NCBI RefSeq assembly: GCF_003999195.1
Contig: NZ_RJVR01000126.1
Location: forward strand, 55,438 to 119,437
Reading direction: 5' to 3'
Length of the DNA stretch: 64,000 nucleotides
DNA from: Streptomyces soli
GTDB taxonomy: Bacteria; Actinomycetota; Actinomycetes; Streptomycetales; Streptomycetaceae
In this document: positions 8,528-16,999 of the stretch, one piece after another
How positions within the stretch are numbered: position 1 is the first letter of the stretch
Layout of the letters: each line of letters starts with the position of its first letter
Position numbers and translations under genes: made by a program
The notes under the pieces: model-generated
The model's database searches: none
Told to the model about the DNA's origin: nothing
The model's input: only the letters and a program-made list of their open reading frames with translations

Positions 8528-9357
8528 CGGGTGTCCTGTCCCGGATCGGCCACGGGAAAGCCCGGGGTGGTCAGCACAGTGTCGTCCTCCAGTACGGTCA
8601 TGGCCTCGTATCCGTCGAGGCCCAGAGTCCATGCGGCGGCTTCGCGGCTCATGGCGAACGCGGCCGTCGCATAGGCGTCGGCAGTGCCCAGGTCCGGGCC
8701 GCAGACCGTCACCGACACCACCCCGGCGGGGGCACGGCGGGTGTGCGGGTCGATGATGTGGGAGCCACGTTCGTACGTTCCCGAGGTGGCCACCGCCAGG
8801 TCCGTGGCGTGCAGCACGGCTGCCACGGCATCACGGTCGTACGGGTGCTGGATGCCGATTCGCCAGCCCAGCCCCGGGCCTCGGCCGCCGCGGCAGACGA
8901 CATCGCCGCCGGCTGACAGGCAGAAGTCCGTGAACCCCCGCCGCGTCAGGTCGTCCGCGGCCCGCTGCACGGCCCAGCCCTTGACCAGAGCCGATGGGTC
9001 CAACGATCCGCCCGCCCGCATGTCGAAGAACCCACCGGTCTCCCGGCGCAGCTCCTCGCACCGGCCGAGCACCCAGGCGACATCGCCACGGACCTGGCTG
9101 CGCGTCAACTCACCTGAGTTGATCCGGGATATGACGCTGTCGGGCCGGTAGGTGCTGAAGACGGCGTCGACCTCGTGCAGCCACTCCAGGACGCCGTCGG
9201 CACCTGCTGCCGCGGCGTTCCCGGCACAGCCGCGCAGGTCGATGGAGACCATCGTGCCCATGACCTGCTCCACGCGGACGTACGGACCGGCCGACGGAGG
9301 GCAGCCTTCGGTCCCTTGCTCTGCTTGGGTACTCATCCCGCTTCCTGTGCTGCTCAT
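8524..9357 (-). CDS. apbE: FAD:protein FMN transferase ApbE
   Basis: ApbE transfers FMN from FAD to a Thr or Ser in the SGAT motif of FMN-bind proteins. Recognisable blocks are VMGTMVSID near the start, DPSALVKGWAVQRA (substrate/FAD pocket), SAGGDVVCRG and HIIDPHTRRAPAG, in about 277 residues. No signal peptide or lipobox is evident, unlike many ApbE proteins, although the presumed substrate is exported. It may act in the cytosol before export, or the true start lies elsewhere. First gene of the module ApbE / flavocytochrome / FMN-bind protein. Confidence 0.88.
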   Translation of the reverse strand: MSSTGSGMSTQAEQGTEGCPPSAGPYVRVEQVMGTMVSIDLRGCAGNAAAAGADGVLEWLHEVDAVFSTYRPDSVISRINSGELTRSQVRGDVAWVLGRCEELRRETGGFFDMRAGGSLDPSALVKGWAVQRAADDLTRRGFTDFCLSAGGDVVCRGGRGPGLGWRIGIQHPYDRDAVAAVLHATDLAVATSGTYERGSHIIDPHTRRAPAGVVSVTVCGPDLGTADAYATAAFAMSREAAAWTLGLDGYEAMTVLEDDTVLTTPGFPVADPGQDTR

Positions 9358-9641
9358 CTCGTCTCACCTGCCGTCCGTCCGGTCGGTGGGTCGGCGGCTA
9401 CATGACCTTCACTTTTTGGGCGCGCGGTCGTCACCTTGCCTGGCGGACCTCTCAGTCCGCTCTGTGCCCGCGACCGGCCGAAGACATGGGGGAACGGCCC
9501 GTCACGGCCGAACGCGGCGCTGTCACCAGGGCAGTTGTGTCGCCACGGGCTCAGGAGGGCAGAAGGTGGCGCGGTCGGTCCGGCGTGCCGCCCTCAGAGG
9601 TTTAAGGCGAATCTCAGGAACGCTCCCCGCGGAAGTAACCC
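9358..9641. other. Intergenic stretch, no gene seen
   Basis: Upstream of the ApbE operon and at the 3' end of the TetR gene. Open frames here have no codon bias or motif typical of real genes. It should hold the ApbE operon promoter; no clear palindrome was noticed. Confidence 0.5.
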
Positions 9642-10223
9642 TCAACGGTCCTTGCGGTGGGTGAGGCCGTCCATCAGGAGGTCGAGGAGCCGGCGAGCGA
9701 GATCGCGCCGGCCGGGTTCACCCGCGATGAGGGTGACGCCGCCCAGGCCCATGAGTACGTCGTCGGGGTCGACGTCCGGCCTGATCGTGCCGTCCGCGAT
9801 GCCGGCCGTCATGAGGGTCGCCAGGGACTCGGTGAGCAGATCGCGTGTCTGCATGCGCAGGTCGCCGTCCGCGACGAGGACCGCCTGGAGTGCGTCTGCC
9901 ATGGCGTGCTTGGTCGCCATGAAGTCGACGAACATGTCCATCCAGGCGCGCAGTGCCTCCGCGGGAGGGGCGGTGCCGAGGAGCTCGGGCGCCGCCGCGC
10001 ACAGCCTGGCGGTCTCGTTGCGGTACGTCGCCTCGATCAGCCGCTCGCGGGTCGGGAAACGACGGTAGAGCGTGCCGATGCCGACGCCGGCGTCCTTGGC
10101 GATCGCCTTGAGCTGGGCTGCCGCCCCGTCGCGGGCGAAGGCTCGCGCTGCGGCCTCGAGCAGACGGTCCTCGTTCTGCCGCGCGTCGGCACGCAACGGC
10201 CGCGTGGCTCGGTCGGATGACAC
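9642..10223 (-). CDS. TetR/AcrR family regulator
   Basis: 193-residue repressor-type protein. The N-terminal helix-turn-helix (RLLEAAARAFARDG ... LKAIAKDAGVGIGTLYRRF) is typical of TetR, and the C-terminal domain (about 75-185) is the ligand-binding/dimerisation part. It is divergent from an SDR gene; a double inverted repeat lies between them at 10252-10294. The probable role is repression of the SDR gene and itself until an unknown ligand binds. Confidence 0.9.
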   Translation of the reverse strand: MSSDRATRPLRADARQNEDRLLEAAARAFARDGAAAQLKAIAKDAGVGIGTLYRRFPTRERLIEATYRNETARLCAAAPELLGTAPPAEALRAWMDMFVDFMATKHAMADALQAVLVADGDLRMQTRDLLTESLATLMTAGIADGTIRPDVDPDDVLMGLGGVTLIAGEPGRRDLARRLLDLLMDGLTHRKDR

Positions 10224-10251
10224 GTTCCCTCCTGGGTGGATGTTTGCTATC

Positions 10252-10294
10252 CGGAGCCGAGTCCGCTTACGCTGACTTATCGGACGCGGCTCCG
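10252..10294. promoter_or_regulatory. Double dyad, probable TetR operator
   Basis: Two 14-base arms, CGGAGCCGAGTCCG (10252-10265) and CGGACGCGGCTCCG (10281-10294), are inverted copies differing at one base and separated by 15 AT-richer bases. Each arm is itself a CGGA-N6-TCCG dyad, the shape of a TetR half-operator pair. The site lies between the divergent TetR and SDR genes. Confidence 0.65.
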
Positions 10295-10328
10295 TTTAGG
10301 AGTCTAGGGGCTCAGAGGGAAGGCCGAC

Positions 10329-11258
10329 ATGGCACACACATTGATCACCACCCCCTTCAATGCCGAGTCGACCGCCATGGAGGTGGTCACCGGAGTCGAT
10401 CTGACCGGCAAGCGGGCGATCGTCACCGGCGGATCTTCGGGCCTGGGCGTGGAGACGGCGCGGGCGCTGGCCTCTGCGGGCGCGGAGGTGACTCTCGCGG
10501 TGCGCAACACCGCCGCCGGGGAGAAGGCCAAGGCCGACATCGCCACCACCACCGGTAGCGACCGCGTCCACGTCGCACCGCTGGACCTCGCCGACCAGGG
10601 CTCCGTGAAGGACTTCGTGGCCGCGTGGCGGGGGCCGCTGCACATCCTGGTCAACAATGCCGGCGTCATGGCCACCCCGCTCACGCGCACCGCCGAGGGC
10701 TGGGAGACGCAGTTCGCCACGAACCACCTCGGGCACTTCGCGCTCGCCGTCGGACTCCACGACGCTCTGGTCGCGGCGCAGGGCGCCCGTATCGTCGCCG
10801 TCAGCTCTGTCGGCCACATCGGCGGGAACGTCGACTTCGACGACCTCATGTTCCAGCACCGCGAGTACGACGAGTGGGTCGCCTACGGCCAGTCGAAGAC
10901 CGCCAACATCCTCTTCGCCGTCGAAGCCACCCGGCGCTGGGCGGGCGACGGCATCCTCGCCAACGCGCTGAACCCGGGCCGTATCCCCTCGACCGGCCTG
11001 ATGCGGCACGTACCGCAGGTCGAGGCCTCGACCGACAGCAACGGCGTCTCCTGGAAGAACGAGGAGCAGGGTGCCGCGACGTCGGTGCTGCTGGGCGCAT
11101 CGCCGCTCGTGGACGGCGTAGGAGGCCGCTACTTCGAGGACTGCAACGAAGCCGGGCCACACGAGCCCGGCATCCGCCGCGGTGTCGCCGCCTACGCGAT
11201 CGACCCCGGCAACGCGGCGCGCCTGTGGCAGGTCTCGCTCGACCTCATCGGCGCGTGA
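10329..11258 (+). CDS. SDR family oxidoreductase (retinol-dehydrogenase-like)
   Basis: 309 residues. The cofactor motif is TGGSSGLG, followed by the NNAGVM block, FATNHLGHFAL, a catalytic Ser in VAVSSVGH, and a YGQSKTAN Tyr/Lys pair. The long N-terminal lead and the NPGRIPSTGL segment are typical of the retinol/protochlorophyllide-type SDRs. Substrate unknown. ATG start with GAGGGAAGG upstream. Likely controlled by the divergent TetR protein through the 10252-10294 dyads. Confidence 0.9.
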   Translation: MAHTLITTPFNAESTAMEVVTGVDLTGKRAIVTGGSSGLGVETARALASAGAEVTLAVRNTAAGEKAKADIATTTGSDRVHVAPLDLADQGSVKDFVAAWRGPLHILVNNAGVMATPLTRTAEGWETQFATNHLGHFALAVGLHDALVAAQGARIVAVSSVGHIGGNVDFDDLMFQHREYDEWVAYGQSKTANILFAVEATRRWAGDGILANALNPGRIPSTGLMRHVPQVEASTDSNGVSWKNEEQGAATSVLLGASPLVDGVGGRYFEDCNEAGPHEPGIRRGVAAYAIDPGNAARLWQVSLDLIGA

Positions 11259-11352
11259 CCCGCTGCGGCCCTGTGAAGGGAGTCCCCTGGCCGGGAGGCG
11301 CGCCGGAGGGGAGACTGCAGAGAGCCGATACAGACCATTGGAGATGAGACGC

Positions 11353-11754
11353 ATGACCAACAGGCCGGTGCTGATTCCGAGCGCGGACCATCCCATCACG
11401 GTCGACAGGAATCCCGCCCGCGTCGTGGTGACGGTCGCGGGTCGCGTCATCGCCGACACGGGCAACGCCCTGACGCTGCGCGAGGGTAACTATCCGCCCG
11501 TGCAGTACATCCCCCGCGAGGACGTCGAGCTGACCCGGCTCGAACGTACGGATCACGCAACGTACTGCCCCTTCAAGGGCGACGCGGCCTACTACAGCAT
11601 CCGTGACGCGGGGGAGCGAGGGGCGAACGCCGTCTGGACGTACGAGTCGCCGTACGACGCCGTGGCCGAGATCAAGGACCACCTGGCCTTCTATCCCGAC
11701 CGCGTCGACGCGATCGAGGAGCAGGCGGGGCAGGAGGAGCGCCCGGCCGGCTGA
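11353..11754 (+). CDS. DUF427 family protein
   Basis: 133-residue protein of the DUF427 family: RVVVTVAGRVIADT, PPVQYIPREDVELTRLERT, ATYCPFKGDAAYYSI and AVWTYESPY are the conserved blocks, including the CPFKG turn. The molecular function of the family is not established. The ATG at 11353 is preceded by GAGATGAG; an in-frame ATG at 11344 is possible. It lies about 95 bases after the SDR gene on the same strand, so co-transcription is plausible. Confidence 0.85.
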   Translation: MTNRPVLIPSADHPITVDRNPARVVVTVAGRVIADTGNALTLREGNYPPVQYIPREDVELTRLERTDHATYCPFKGDAAYYSIRDAGERGANAVWTYESPYDAVAEIKDHLAFYPDRVDAIEEQAGQEERPAG

Positions 11755-11762
11755 GCCCCGGG

Positions 11763-12593
11763 CTACCAGTGCGCGGGGCGGCTGAGGGCCGGCGGAAGCT
11801 TTGTCGCGGCATCGCCCTTGGCGGCGTTGAGCTGGGGCTGGGTCAGGAAGATGCTGCCGGTGAGGTCGGCGCCGCTCAGGTCGGCGTCCCGGAAGTCCGC
11901 GCCGATGACGTCGGCCGTACGCAGGTCGGCCTGGGAGAGGTCGGCAGCGACGAGGTAGGCCCCGCGCAGGTTGGCGCCACGGAGGTCCGCGCCCTTGAGC
12001 CGGGCGCCGATGAGGTCGGCTCCCCGGTGGTTCCTCCTGCGCCCGGGGACGGCGGCCCGTACGAGTTCGCTGGTACGCAGCAGCAGGGCGTTGACCTCGT
12101 GGCGGAGCGCCGGCACGTCCAGCTCGGCGAGCGACTCCGCAGTGCCGTGGGTGAGGCGGTCGATGTCCTTCAGCGCGCGCCTCAGCTCGGCGTGTACGGG
12201 GCGGGCCGGCGGCAGGGCCAGGGCCTCGGTCACGTAACGCAGCAGCTCGTGGAGCTGCCGCATGACGGGAAACACTTCGAACATCTGCCGGGCGGTGTGG
12301 GGGGCCGCGCGCCAGTCCTGCCCCCCGAAGGTGATCTGGGAGACCTTCTGGCCCGCGCCGAAGCAGTCGAAGACGGTGCAGCCGGGAAAGCCCTCTTCGC
12401 GCAGGCGGGTGTGGATGCCGCAGCGGAAGTCCGTCCCCAGATTCGTACAGGGCTTTCCGGCCGGCTTGTCGACGGCGAAGTCGGCCGAGGCGGCGAAGGG
12501 CAGCGCGACGCAGCACAGCCCGAAGCAGCTGGCGCAGTCGGCCTGCAGATCGAGGCTTCCGTCGGGGGAAGGGGCTTCGCGCTTCTCGGACAA
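11763..12593 (-). CDS. Cys-rich domain plus pentapeptide-repeat protein
   Basis: Reading from a TTG at 12593 (GGGAG ribosome site 10-14 bases upstream) gives 276 residues. The first third is cysteine-rich (ADCASCFGLCC, then CTNLG, RCGIH, GCTVFDCFG), consistent with a metal-binding module. A helical middle follows. The last third is a right-handed pentapeptide-repeat helix (about 16 repeats such as GADLIGARLKGADLRGANLR). Pentapeptide proteins often mimic nucleic acid or bind partners; no partner is visible here. The TTG start is my choice because upstream in-frame sequence is low-complexity. Confidence 0.8.
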   Translation of the reverse strand: MSEKREAPSPDGSLDLQADCASCFGLCCVALPFAASADFAVDKPAGKPCTNLGTDFRCGIHTRLREEGFPGCTVFDCFGAGQKVSQITFGGQDWRAAPHTARQMFEVFPVMRQLHELLRYVTEALALPPARPVHAELRRALKDIDRLTHGTAESLAELDVPALRHEVNALLLRTSELVRAAVPGRRRNHRGADLIGARLKGADLRGANLRGAYLVAADLSQADLRTADVIGADFRDADLSGADLTGSIFLTQPQLNAAKGDAATKLPPALSRPAHW

Positions 12594-12781
12594 CGTACGT
12601 GATCTCCCGCCGCGGGGTGGTGATGAGACACCATTGTCCCCGACGCGACATCGGGGCCGGACAGCGCTGCCGGTGCCGTCAGACCAGCCAGGAGGCGACC
12701 GGCGGGGCGTCGGCCCCCGCACCGCCGGATCCTGCTGACGACGCAGACCGGCATGGCCGTGGTGTCGGCGCTCTTCTGGGC

Positions 12782-13366
12782 CCAGGCCGCCGTCGGGGCG
12801 CGCTCCGTGCCGATTGATGCCCCGCCGGCGCAACTGCCGTCGGAGGCCCGGACAAACCGGACCGCTCCGCCGTTCTCCTGCGTGCGGCGCAGCCGGGCCG
12901 CGCCTTGCGGAGAGGACGCGAACTCGCCCGCGAACGCCTCGGACAGGGCGGCGTCGATCGACGCGTAGTCCTCGTCCTCGGACGGGGTTTCGACGACAGG
13001 CACAACTACGTCAGCAATCGGCCCCAGCGCGCCGGTGATCCGAGGCATCGTCAGCGTGGCAGGAGTACAGACCAGATACTCATGGACTTCTTCAGTGGTA
13101 AGTCCAGCCGCACGCAGCGCGGGCTCCACGGCAGGCGCGGTATCAGGCGCGAACTCGAGCCGGGGCTTGAGACCGCGCTCGCGGAATGCCTCGATCAGCG
13201 CGGCGACATCCTGGCCGGTCGGCTCGGCACCGGGCACAGGAGTCGCGTAGTTGATGTACGGGCTGGTGGTGCTGGGGTCGAATCCCGCGACGAAGCTCCG
13301 AGTCTCGAGGACCACGGGGCGGCGGCGGAGGTTGGCGACGGCAAAGCTCTGGACATTGGTGTCCAC
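12782..13366 (-). pseudogene. GNAT acetyltransferase, C-terminal half lost
   Basis: From a GTG at 13366 the first 195 codons read as a GNAT protein (ETRSFVAGFDPSTTSPYINYA..., then LSEAFAGEFA...GGAVRFVRASDGSCAGGASIG). The acetyl-CoA-binding Q/RxxGxG/A loop and the C-terminal Tyr helix that should follow are absent: after about 12782 the frame becomes Arg/Ser/Pro-rich and runs into the pentapeptide gene. The C-terminal half was lost by frameshift or deletion, so an active enzyme is unlikely. Confidence 0.65.
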
Positions 13367-13567
13367 GGTGGTGTTGACCTCACGAGAAGACGTGGTGGAG
13401 CGCGCCGACCTCCTCAGGCTGATGGCCCGCGGACTGACGCACAAGCTCCGAGCTTCGGTCTCTCGGCAGCCCTGACCAGGAAAAACAGGTGGTCGACCGT
13501 TTGGTAAAGCCTGCTGCCGGCTGTGACCTCCGGAATAAGCAGATCGCACGTTTCGCTGTGTTTTGTC

Positions 13568-13957
13568 GTGGAAGATCACACCGGAAGCGCGGGAGACTCA
13601 CCGGCGCAACGCAGGGTCGCGACAGCGCTGATCAACGAGGCCCGGGCCGGCAATGTGCGGCTGATCAAATCGTTGGAGCGCCTGTGGGACGGCATCGTGG
13701 AAGCGGCCGCCGGGAGTAACGTCGACGACGAGCATGATCCGGAGGGAGCCACGGTCGCGTTCGAACGGGCCCAGTTGCGGGACGCACTGAAGCAGGCGCG
13801 CGCCGACCTGGAGGACCTGGATCGAGCCGCCCAGCGGGTACGCACCGGTGAGTACTGGTTCTGCGAGCGCTGCGGGGGACCGATCGCCGCTGCGCGGCTC
13901 ACCGCCCGGCCAACGGCGACAGTCTGCATCGCCTGCGCGAGCAAGGCCACCAGATGA
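13568..13957 (+). CDS. DksA/TraR-type zinc-finger protein
   Basis: About 129 residues: a helical N-terminus with coiled-coil propensity (FERAQLRDALKQARADLEDLDRAAQRV) followed by the DksA/TraR zinc finger CERCGGPI...CIACAS (two CxxC pairs). In streptomycetes such proteins may bind RNA polymerase's secondary channel; that role is inferred from the family. The start is uncertain: GTG at 13568 or GTG at 13523, neither with a good ribosome site. Confidence 0.8.
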   Translation: MEDHTGSAGDSPAQRRVATALINEARAGNVRLIKSLERLWDGIVEAAAGSNVDDEHDPEGATVAFERAQLRDALKQARADLEDLDRAAQRVRTGEYWFCERCGGPIAAARLTARPTATVCIACASKATR

Positions 13958-14002
13958 CGCGACGAGGGGCCGGGTCAGAGGACGCCGCCGGGGAGGTCAG
14001 AG

Positions 14003-14836
14003 TCAGAGGATCTCGAGGGGCTGTTTGCGGGTCGGGGGCGGGAAGGCCTGGTCGAGGGCGCGGAGGTCGTCGTCCGTGAGGTGCAGGTCGAGGGCTGCGT
14101 GGTTCTCCTCGACGTGCGCCGTGGTGGACGCTTTGGGAATGGCGATGACGTCGTCCCGGCGCAGCACCCAGGCGAGTGCCACCTGGACGGGGAACGCTCC
14201 GTGGGCGGAAGCCACGGCGGCCAGCGCCCGGTGGCCCAGCAGACGGCCCTGCTCCACGGGTGAGTAGGCCATGATCGGGATGGAGAGTTCCCGGCAGCGG
14301 GGGAACAGGTCGTACTCCGGGCCTCGCCGGGTGAGGTTGTAGAGCACTTGATCGGTCTCGGGGTGGGCGCCCTCGGGGAGGTCCGCGAGGTCGTCGACGT
14401 CGAAATTGCTGACGCCCCACGAGCCGATACTGCCTTCCGACACCAGTGAATCCAGGGCCTCGACCGTCTCGTGGAGCGGCACACTGCCCCGCCAGTGCAG
14501 CAGATAGAGATCGATCCGGTCGGTCCCCAGCCGGCGCAGGCTCGCGTGGCAGGCGGCGACCGTGCCCTTGCTGTCGGCGTGGGACGGCAGCACCTTGCTC
14601 ACAAGGAACGCCTCGTCCCTGCGGCCGCGAATCGCTTCGCCGACCAGTTCCTCGGCGGCGCCGCTTCCGTACATTTCCGCCGTGTCGATCATGGTCAGCC
14701 CAAGGTCCAGGCCCCGCCTGAGAGCGGCGATCTCATCGGCACGCCGCGAGGGATCGTCACCCATATGCCAGGTGCCCTGCCCGAGAGCGGGCACCTGTGC
14801 ACCGGAGGGGAAGGTCACTGTCCGGGCCTGTGTCAT
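14003..14836 (-). CDS. Aldo/keto reductase
   Basis: 277-residue AKR barrel: ALGQGTWHMGDD at the start, DTAEMYGSGAAEELVG with the catalytic Asp/Tyr, FLVSKVLPSHA (Lys), YLLHWRG (His), WGVSNFDVDDL and the NADPH-binding IPKAS near the C-terminus. A complete tetrad is visible. ATG at 14836 with GAGGGAG upstream; a longer reading from 14902 is less likely. Substrate unknown; detoxification of carbonyls is typical. Confidence 0.92.
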   Translation of the reverse strand: MTQARTVTFPSGAQVPALGQGTWHMGDDPSRRADEIAALRRGLDLGLTMIDTAEMYGSGAAEELVGEAIRGRRDEAFLVSKVLPSHADSKGTVAACHASLRRLGTDRIDLYLLHWRGSVPLHETVEALDSLVSEGSIGSWGVSNFDVDDLADLPEGAHPETDQVLYNLTRRGPEYDLFPRCRELSIPIMAYSPVEQGRLLGHRALAAVASAHGAFPVQVALAWVLRRDDVIAIPKASTTAHVEENHAALDLHLTDDDLRALDQAFPPPTRKQPLEIL

Positions 14837-14985
14837 CGTGTGCTCCCTCTCAGCCCCCGACGAACCGGTCGCGATCGAATGGTCACCATGATCGCAGCCC
14901 ACGGCTCACCGTGCGATGCGCCGTCGCGGATCGTCACGCAGTATAGAAAACTCGAAGCCGCTCAACGCGTCACGGAGGGTCTCCC

Positions 14986-15405
14986 ATGTCGAAACCACCG
15001 CTTCCCGACGAGGCAGTCGCGATGATGACGAAGCCCAATTCGTCCGTCATCACGACCCTGCGCTCGGATGGCCAGCCGGTGTCCACGGCCACCTGGTACC
15101 TCTGGGACGACGGCCGGGTGCTGGTCAACATGGATGAGGGACGTAAGCGGCTGGAGCACATGCGCAACGACCCGCGGGTGACACTCACCGTGCTCGACGA
15201 GAGCAACTGGTACACGCACATCAGCATCATCGGCCGCGTCACCGAAATCCGCGAGGACAAGGAGCTGGTCGACATCGACCGGTTGTCCCGGCAGTATCTC
15301 GGCAAGCCCTACCAGCAGCGGGACCGCCGCCGGTTCAGTGCATGGATCGCGGTCGACCGCTGGCACGGATGGGGCACCCTGAAGGACTCCAGCCAGATCG
15401 GGTGA
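14986..15405 (+). CDS. PPOX-class F420-dependent pyridoxamine-oxidase-fold protein
   Basis: 139-residue split-barrel protein. SSVITTLRSDGQPVSTATWYLWDDGRVLVNM, followed by RVTLTVLDESNWYTHISIIGRV, is the pattern of actinobacterial F420H2-dependent (FDOR-B) reductases. Acts in the cytosol on an unknown substrate. Strong site GGAGGGTCTCCC before the ATG. Divergent from the AKR gene. Confidence 0.88.
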   Translation: MSKPPLPDEAVAMMTKPNSSVITTLRSDGQPVSTATWYLWDDGRVLVNMDEGRKRLEHMRNDPRVTLTVLDESNWYTHISIIGRVTEIREDKELVDIDRLSRQYLGKPYQQRDRRRFSAWIAVDRWHGWGTLKDSSQIG

Positions 15406-15424
15406 GGTCGGGGAGAAGTGCCCT

Positions 15425-16177
15425 CTAGGCGCGGAATTCGGCGAGCGGATCGGTGACGGCCTCGCGCCACCGCTCGCGGTGGCCGGTGGCGTGGAGCCGG
15501 TAGTAGATCGTCTCGCGGCGGCCTTCGGCGGGGGTGCCGTCGTGGTCGCCGATGTTGTGGGCGAGGAGGTAATGGGCGAACAGCACGCTGCCGGCGGGGC
15601 CGGAGGCCTGGGTGGGTTGACCGAGCTCGACCTTGGGGTAGGGGCCGGGATTCATGTCGTCGAGGCGGGTGAGGGCGTCGGCGCCGCGTTCGGCGAGGTA
15701 CTGGCCGAACCGGAGGTGGGTGCCGGGCCAGATCCACAGGTTCCCGCGGTGTGGGCGGCGTTGGTCGGTGAGCCACACGCCTGCGAGCAGTGAGAAGGTG
15801 CCGGGGCGTCCGTCCGGCTCGCCCGGCGTGACGCCGTCGACGTGCGGGCCGCCGGGCCGGTGCGGCCAGTGCGGGACGGTGGTCGCCACCTGGGCGAAGT
15901 CCGGTTCCTGAACGCCGAGTTCGGGACGCAGGAGCTGCGCGGCGAGCTCTCCGACGCCTGCGTCGCGGTAGAAGTCGAGCAGCGGGTCGCCCGCCGGGCC
16001 GAAGCGCGGCCAGAGGAAGTACGGTCCCACGTGGTCGTCGGCGTACGGCTGTTCCGCCAGCATGGCCGCGACCAGCCGGCGGCCCGCGGCGATCCGCTCG
16101 GCGCTCAGGGCGCCGGGGACCACGACAAAGCCCTGCCGGCGGAAGGCGGTCCGCATGGGGTCGGTGAGCGTCACCAT
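15425..16177 (-). CDS. Phytanoyl-CoA dioxygenase family (PhyH) Fe(II)/2-oxoglutarate oxygenase
   Basis: About 250 residues. The iron-binding facial triad is visible as HVDG (His and Asp) and the distal His in YLLAHNIGDHDG; the Arg of RRETIYYRL would bind 2-oxoglutarate. WPGTH and GSVLFAHYLL are typical of the family. Substrate unknown: members hydroxylate fatty acyl chains and natural products. I use the ATG at 16177 (MVTLTDPMRTAFRRQGF); a GC-rich extension upstream (to 16213) looks non-functional. Confidence 0.85.
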   Translation of the reverse strand: MVTLTDPMRTAFRRQGFVVVPGALSAERIAAGRRLVAAMLAEQPYADDHVGPYFLWPRFGPAGDPLLDFYRDAGVGELAAQLLRPELGVQEPDFAQVATTVPHWPHRPGGPHVDGVTPGEPDGRPGTFSLLAGVWLTDQRRPHRGNLWIWPGTHLRFGQYLAERGADALTRLDDMNPGPYPKVELGQPTQASGPAGSVLFAHYLLAHNIGDHDGTPAEGRRETIYYRLHATGHRERWREAVTDPLAEFRA

Positions 16178-16350
16178 GCCTTTGAGTGCAGCAGGCGGCG
16201 CGTGGCCCGGCAACTGGATATTCGGCGGGGCCGGGCCGGGGTCAGTATGGCGATCGGATCAGACCATGGCCCCTAACGAGAGGGGTGCGCTCACTCGAAC
16301 CGGTGGCCTCGCCGGGCGTCGGCGTACCACCGGCGCACGAGCCGCGTTGC

Positions 16351-16557
16351 ATGGGCATGGACAGTACATCCGCCACCACGGGATGCCTTCTGGGCCACCT
16401 CGACCACCACCGGTCGTTCGCCGAACTCACCGGTGCGTACTGGATGGACCCGCCGATCTACTCCGGTCTGGTCGCCGACTGGCGCGCCGGCGGCAGGGCG
16501 GTGCCCGGTCAGGATGTCACGGGTAGCCTCCCGGAGTCCGCCTCCCCGGAGACGTGA
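16351..16557 (+). CDS. Possible small protein, unrecognised
   Basis: Open frame of 68 residues from ATG at 16351 (or 16357): includes FAELTGAYWMDPPIYSGLVADWRAGGRAVPGQD, which has balanced composition and looks protein-like. Its 3' end overlaps the end of the convergent gene by 41 bases. No domain recognised; may be spurious. Confidence 0.35.
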   Translation: MGMDSTSATTGCLLGHLDHHRSFAELTGAYWMDPPIYSGLVADWRAGGRAVPGQDVTGSLPESASPET

Positions 16558-16999
16558 CCAGCACCTCGGTTGCCTGCTGGAGTGCCAGTTCCACGGCGGC
16601 GGGCCGGTGCACCGTACCGCTGCCGTCCGGAGGCACGAGCCAGCGCAGCGAACCCGCGATCCGGTACGGAGCCGGCACGGCGATCCAGGAGCCTCTGCCG
16701 ACGTAACGGATGCCGGAGCCGATCCAGCGGGTCACGGGATCCGGAGGGAGGAAGAAGCCCACCCTGCCCGCGCCGAGATCGGCGAGCGTGGGGCCGGGCT
16801 CCTGCCGGGGGACGCGCATCAGGGCGTCAAGGGCGAGCAAGCCGAGATCCTCCGGCACGCTCAGCACGTCCCAGAACCGGCCCGCCGGGAGTAATACGGT
16901 CCCACTTTCTCCGTGTTCCCATTCCCGTTTGCACGCCTGCGGGTCTGTCGCGGCTGCGGCGAGCCATTCCATCGCCTGCTTCAGGGCGGTGTGTCTCAT
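16517..16999 (-). CDS. Conserved actinobacterial hypothetical protein
   Basis: 160 residues with clear coding character: ALKQAMEWLAAAATDPQACKREWEHG, then GTVLLPAGRFWDVLSVPEDLGLLALDAL, FFLPPDPVTRWIGSGIRYVGRGSWIAVPAPY and LRWLVPPDGSGTVHRPAAVELALQQATEVL. The pattern resembles a protein family restricted to streptomycetes, perhaps related to the N-terminal part of bifunctional DNA primase/polymerase-like proteins. I cannot assign a function. ATG start with GGAGGAGAATC upstream. Confidence 0.75.
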   Translation of the reverse strand: MRHTALKQAMEWLAAAATDPQACKREWEHGESGTVLLPAGRFWDVLSVPEDLGLLALDALMRVPRQEPGPTLADLGAGRVGFFLPPDPVTRWIGSGIRYVGRGSWIAVPAPYRIAGSLRWLVPPDGSGTVHRPAAVELALQQATEVLVTSPGRRTPGGYP

